In this document: positions 62,641 through 64,000 of the stretch, in pieces | Position numbering within the stretch: position 1 is the stretch's first letter | How the letters are laid out: each line of letters begins with the position of its first letter | Assembly: GCA_005406025.1 (NCBI GenBank) | Contig: BGZK01002093.1 | Coordinates: forward strand, 16,003-80,002 | DNA length: 64,000 nt | Origin: Eumeta japonica | Taxonomy: Eukaryota; Arthropoda; Insecta; Lepidoptera; Psychidae | Direction of reading: 5' to 3' | The notes under the pieces: generated by a model | Told to the model about the DNA's origin: nothing | Seen by the model: the letters and a program-made list of their open reading frames with translations, nothing else | Databases searched by the model: none | Position numbers and translations under genes: made by a program

Positions 62641-64000
62641 AGATGTGATGTATAAAAACTGTAAATAGACCTATGAAGTTGACGGAAAGCATTATGTTAT
62701 TATGACATTAACGAATAATTGCAAATATGTGTTGAAAATAAATTTTAATACTCTTCATAAATTTCGAGCATTCAGAACATATTTACTGCAAATCTACAAA
62801 AACAATACGTCCTTTTACAATCCTATAACCAGAATGACCCGTCTGTACAACGACCTAACGGCCGACTCTGGTGCGGGTGATGTCGATGTGTTTGATTGCA
62901 CACTTACTGCTTTCAAATACTGTATACATGATGTCTTGTTCCGGTAATGTAGATTGTATATTTAAACTTGTGGACTTCCGGACGGCCAACGCCTCGCTCA
63001 GCATCTGAAGATACGGTACAAAAACCAGGAGAGGAAGAAAAGCCTACCGCGGCTGATGGTGCATCAAAAATTATGCCATATGGCAACGGTATAAAATAAA
63101 TCGCAGTTTGTTGCAGACCTATGTTCGAAAACAATACGATTAGGTGTTAGCTATGATACGGTTTTTTACCGGAGGTAGAAACAGAAGATAAGTGAATTTT
63201 GTTGATCGAGGACACAGGCAAAGTCCTTAAAGATCTCTTCCTTATAAAGTTAGTTACAGCTAAGAGCTGTGCTTGACTAGTGATCGAAAATGATTCACGG
63301 TCGTAATGCAACAACGCATGACTTAGGTCTTGACAAAATATTAGATCAATTTTGGCATCTGAAAACAAACCCAGCTGAACAGAAAAATCGTGAAACTAAA
63401 ATCTTTCTCACGCAACTTTTCGATGAAAATCTTCTCATTTGGAGTAAATATTGTACATTTTACAATGTACAATGTACAATATTGCAAATAGTGTTCTATG
63501 TGGTGATACTGATAAAACATGTGCGTATATTTTGTTCAGGCTTGAAATGAGGGATCCTCTAAGTGTACAACATGTGTGCAATTCATACCACTCTTACGAA
63601 TATAATATAGTACTTTCGAATTGAAATCTTAATGCTTTGATAAATGAACTAAACAGGTAAGAGAAGCAAATTTGATGTGAAAAACATCATTTTTTTACTC
63701 TTTATTCTCTCTCAACATATGTAATATGTTACTCCTGTGCTCCTATAGTGTATTACTGCTTTTGTAATGAGTAATCTTTTATGTTAGTAGAAAAAGTCAT
63801 ATTTCAATAGATTTACTAATGACATTGTAAGAAGTTTGAAAATTTTACACAATCTATTGAAAGTAATTTTTAAATTTCCAACGGTTTACGTAGTACCTGT
63901 ATATGCAATACGAGTCTGTATAAACTCATTATTAAGTCGAAATAAATTATTACATTGTTTGTTGTCACGCAAGTCTGCATGATGATGTATTATGTTATGG
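62641..64000. other. Right end of window, no gene recognised
   Basis: It may include the 3' part of the gypsy-like relic (a TSGRPTPRSASED-like stretch near 62975-63015). A 13-bp stem inverted repeat, AATATTGTACATT with its complement, sits at 63447-63483. Confidence 0.4.
63447..63483. repeat. 13-bp stem inverted repeat
   Basis: AATATTGTACATT pairs exactly with AATGTACAATATT across an 11-nt spacer that itself contains another ACAATGTAC copy. Confidence 0.8.

Noticed and set aside
1..64000. CRISPR array, rRNA genes or bacterial operons
   Set aside because: No regularly spaced identical repeats, no rRNA-like sequence, and intron-containing genes throughout.

Overview
The window looks like insect genomic DNA, most probably from a moth or butterfly. 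It is AT-rich, the genes have short phase-conserved exons with GT/AG introns, and transposon remnants are abundant. The only host gene family I can recognise is a cluster of insect gustatory receptor (Gr, 7tm_7) genes from one lineage-expanded subfamily. The insect Gr C-terminal signature (TYxxxxxQF, here TYCIVLLQF) occurs in every copy that retains its last exon. The four-exon architecture is nearly invariant: about 729 bp, then 81 bp, 172 bp and 164 bp, with phases 0, 0 and 1.

Gene layout from left to right: copy A (+, exons 3-4 only, broken, 1.7-4.2 kb); copy B (+, full length, broken in exon 1, carrying a 6.5 kb transposon in intron 3, 6.5-15.9 kb); copy C (+, decayed exon 1 plus a trace of exon 2, 25.1-25.8 kb); copy D (-, intact, 381 aa, 32.9-30.3 kb); copy E (+, exon 1 fragment, 36.3-36.6 kb); copy F (+, intact, 381 aa, 42.8-46.5 kb); copy G (-, intact, 379 aa, 59.3-54.0 kb). 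That is three apparently functional genes and four broken ones, a birth-and-death tandem array.

The array is arranged as a degraded large palindrome. An outer inverted duplication pairs 0.16-4.53 kb with 52.08-56.79 kb and contains A and G. C (+) mirrors D (-). A younger, much more similar inner inverted repeat pairs about 19.57-22.26 kb with 37.79-40.29 kb. All pairs share a centre at about 28.3-30.0 kb. B and F are a direct, same-strand pair that does not fit the palindrome.

The rest is mostly transposon debris. It includes an unusual 6.5 kb element with TIRs of about 670 bp and an uncharacterised Cys-rich protein, two mariner relics, a jockey-like LINE, four fragments of a second LINE family, a Ty3/gypsy-like integrase tail, a gag-like relic, a tRNA-derived SINE, a MITE, a minisatellite inside a receptor intron, and several near-perfect hairpins. 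No rRNA, CRISPR or prokaryotic features are present. All identity statements are by-eye estimates.
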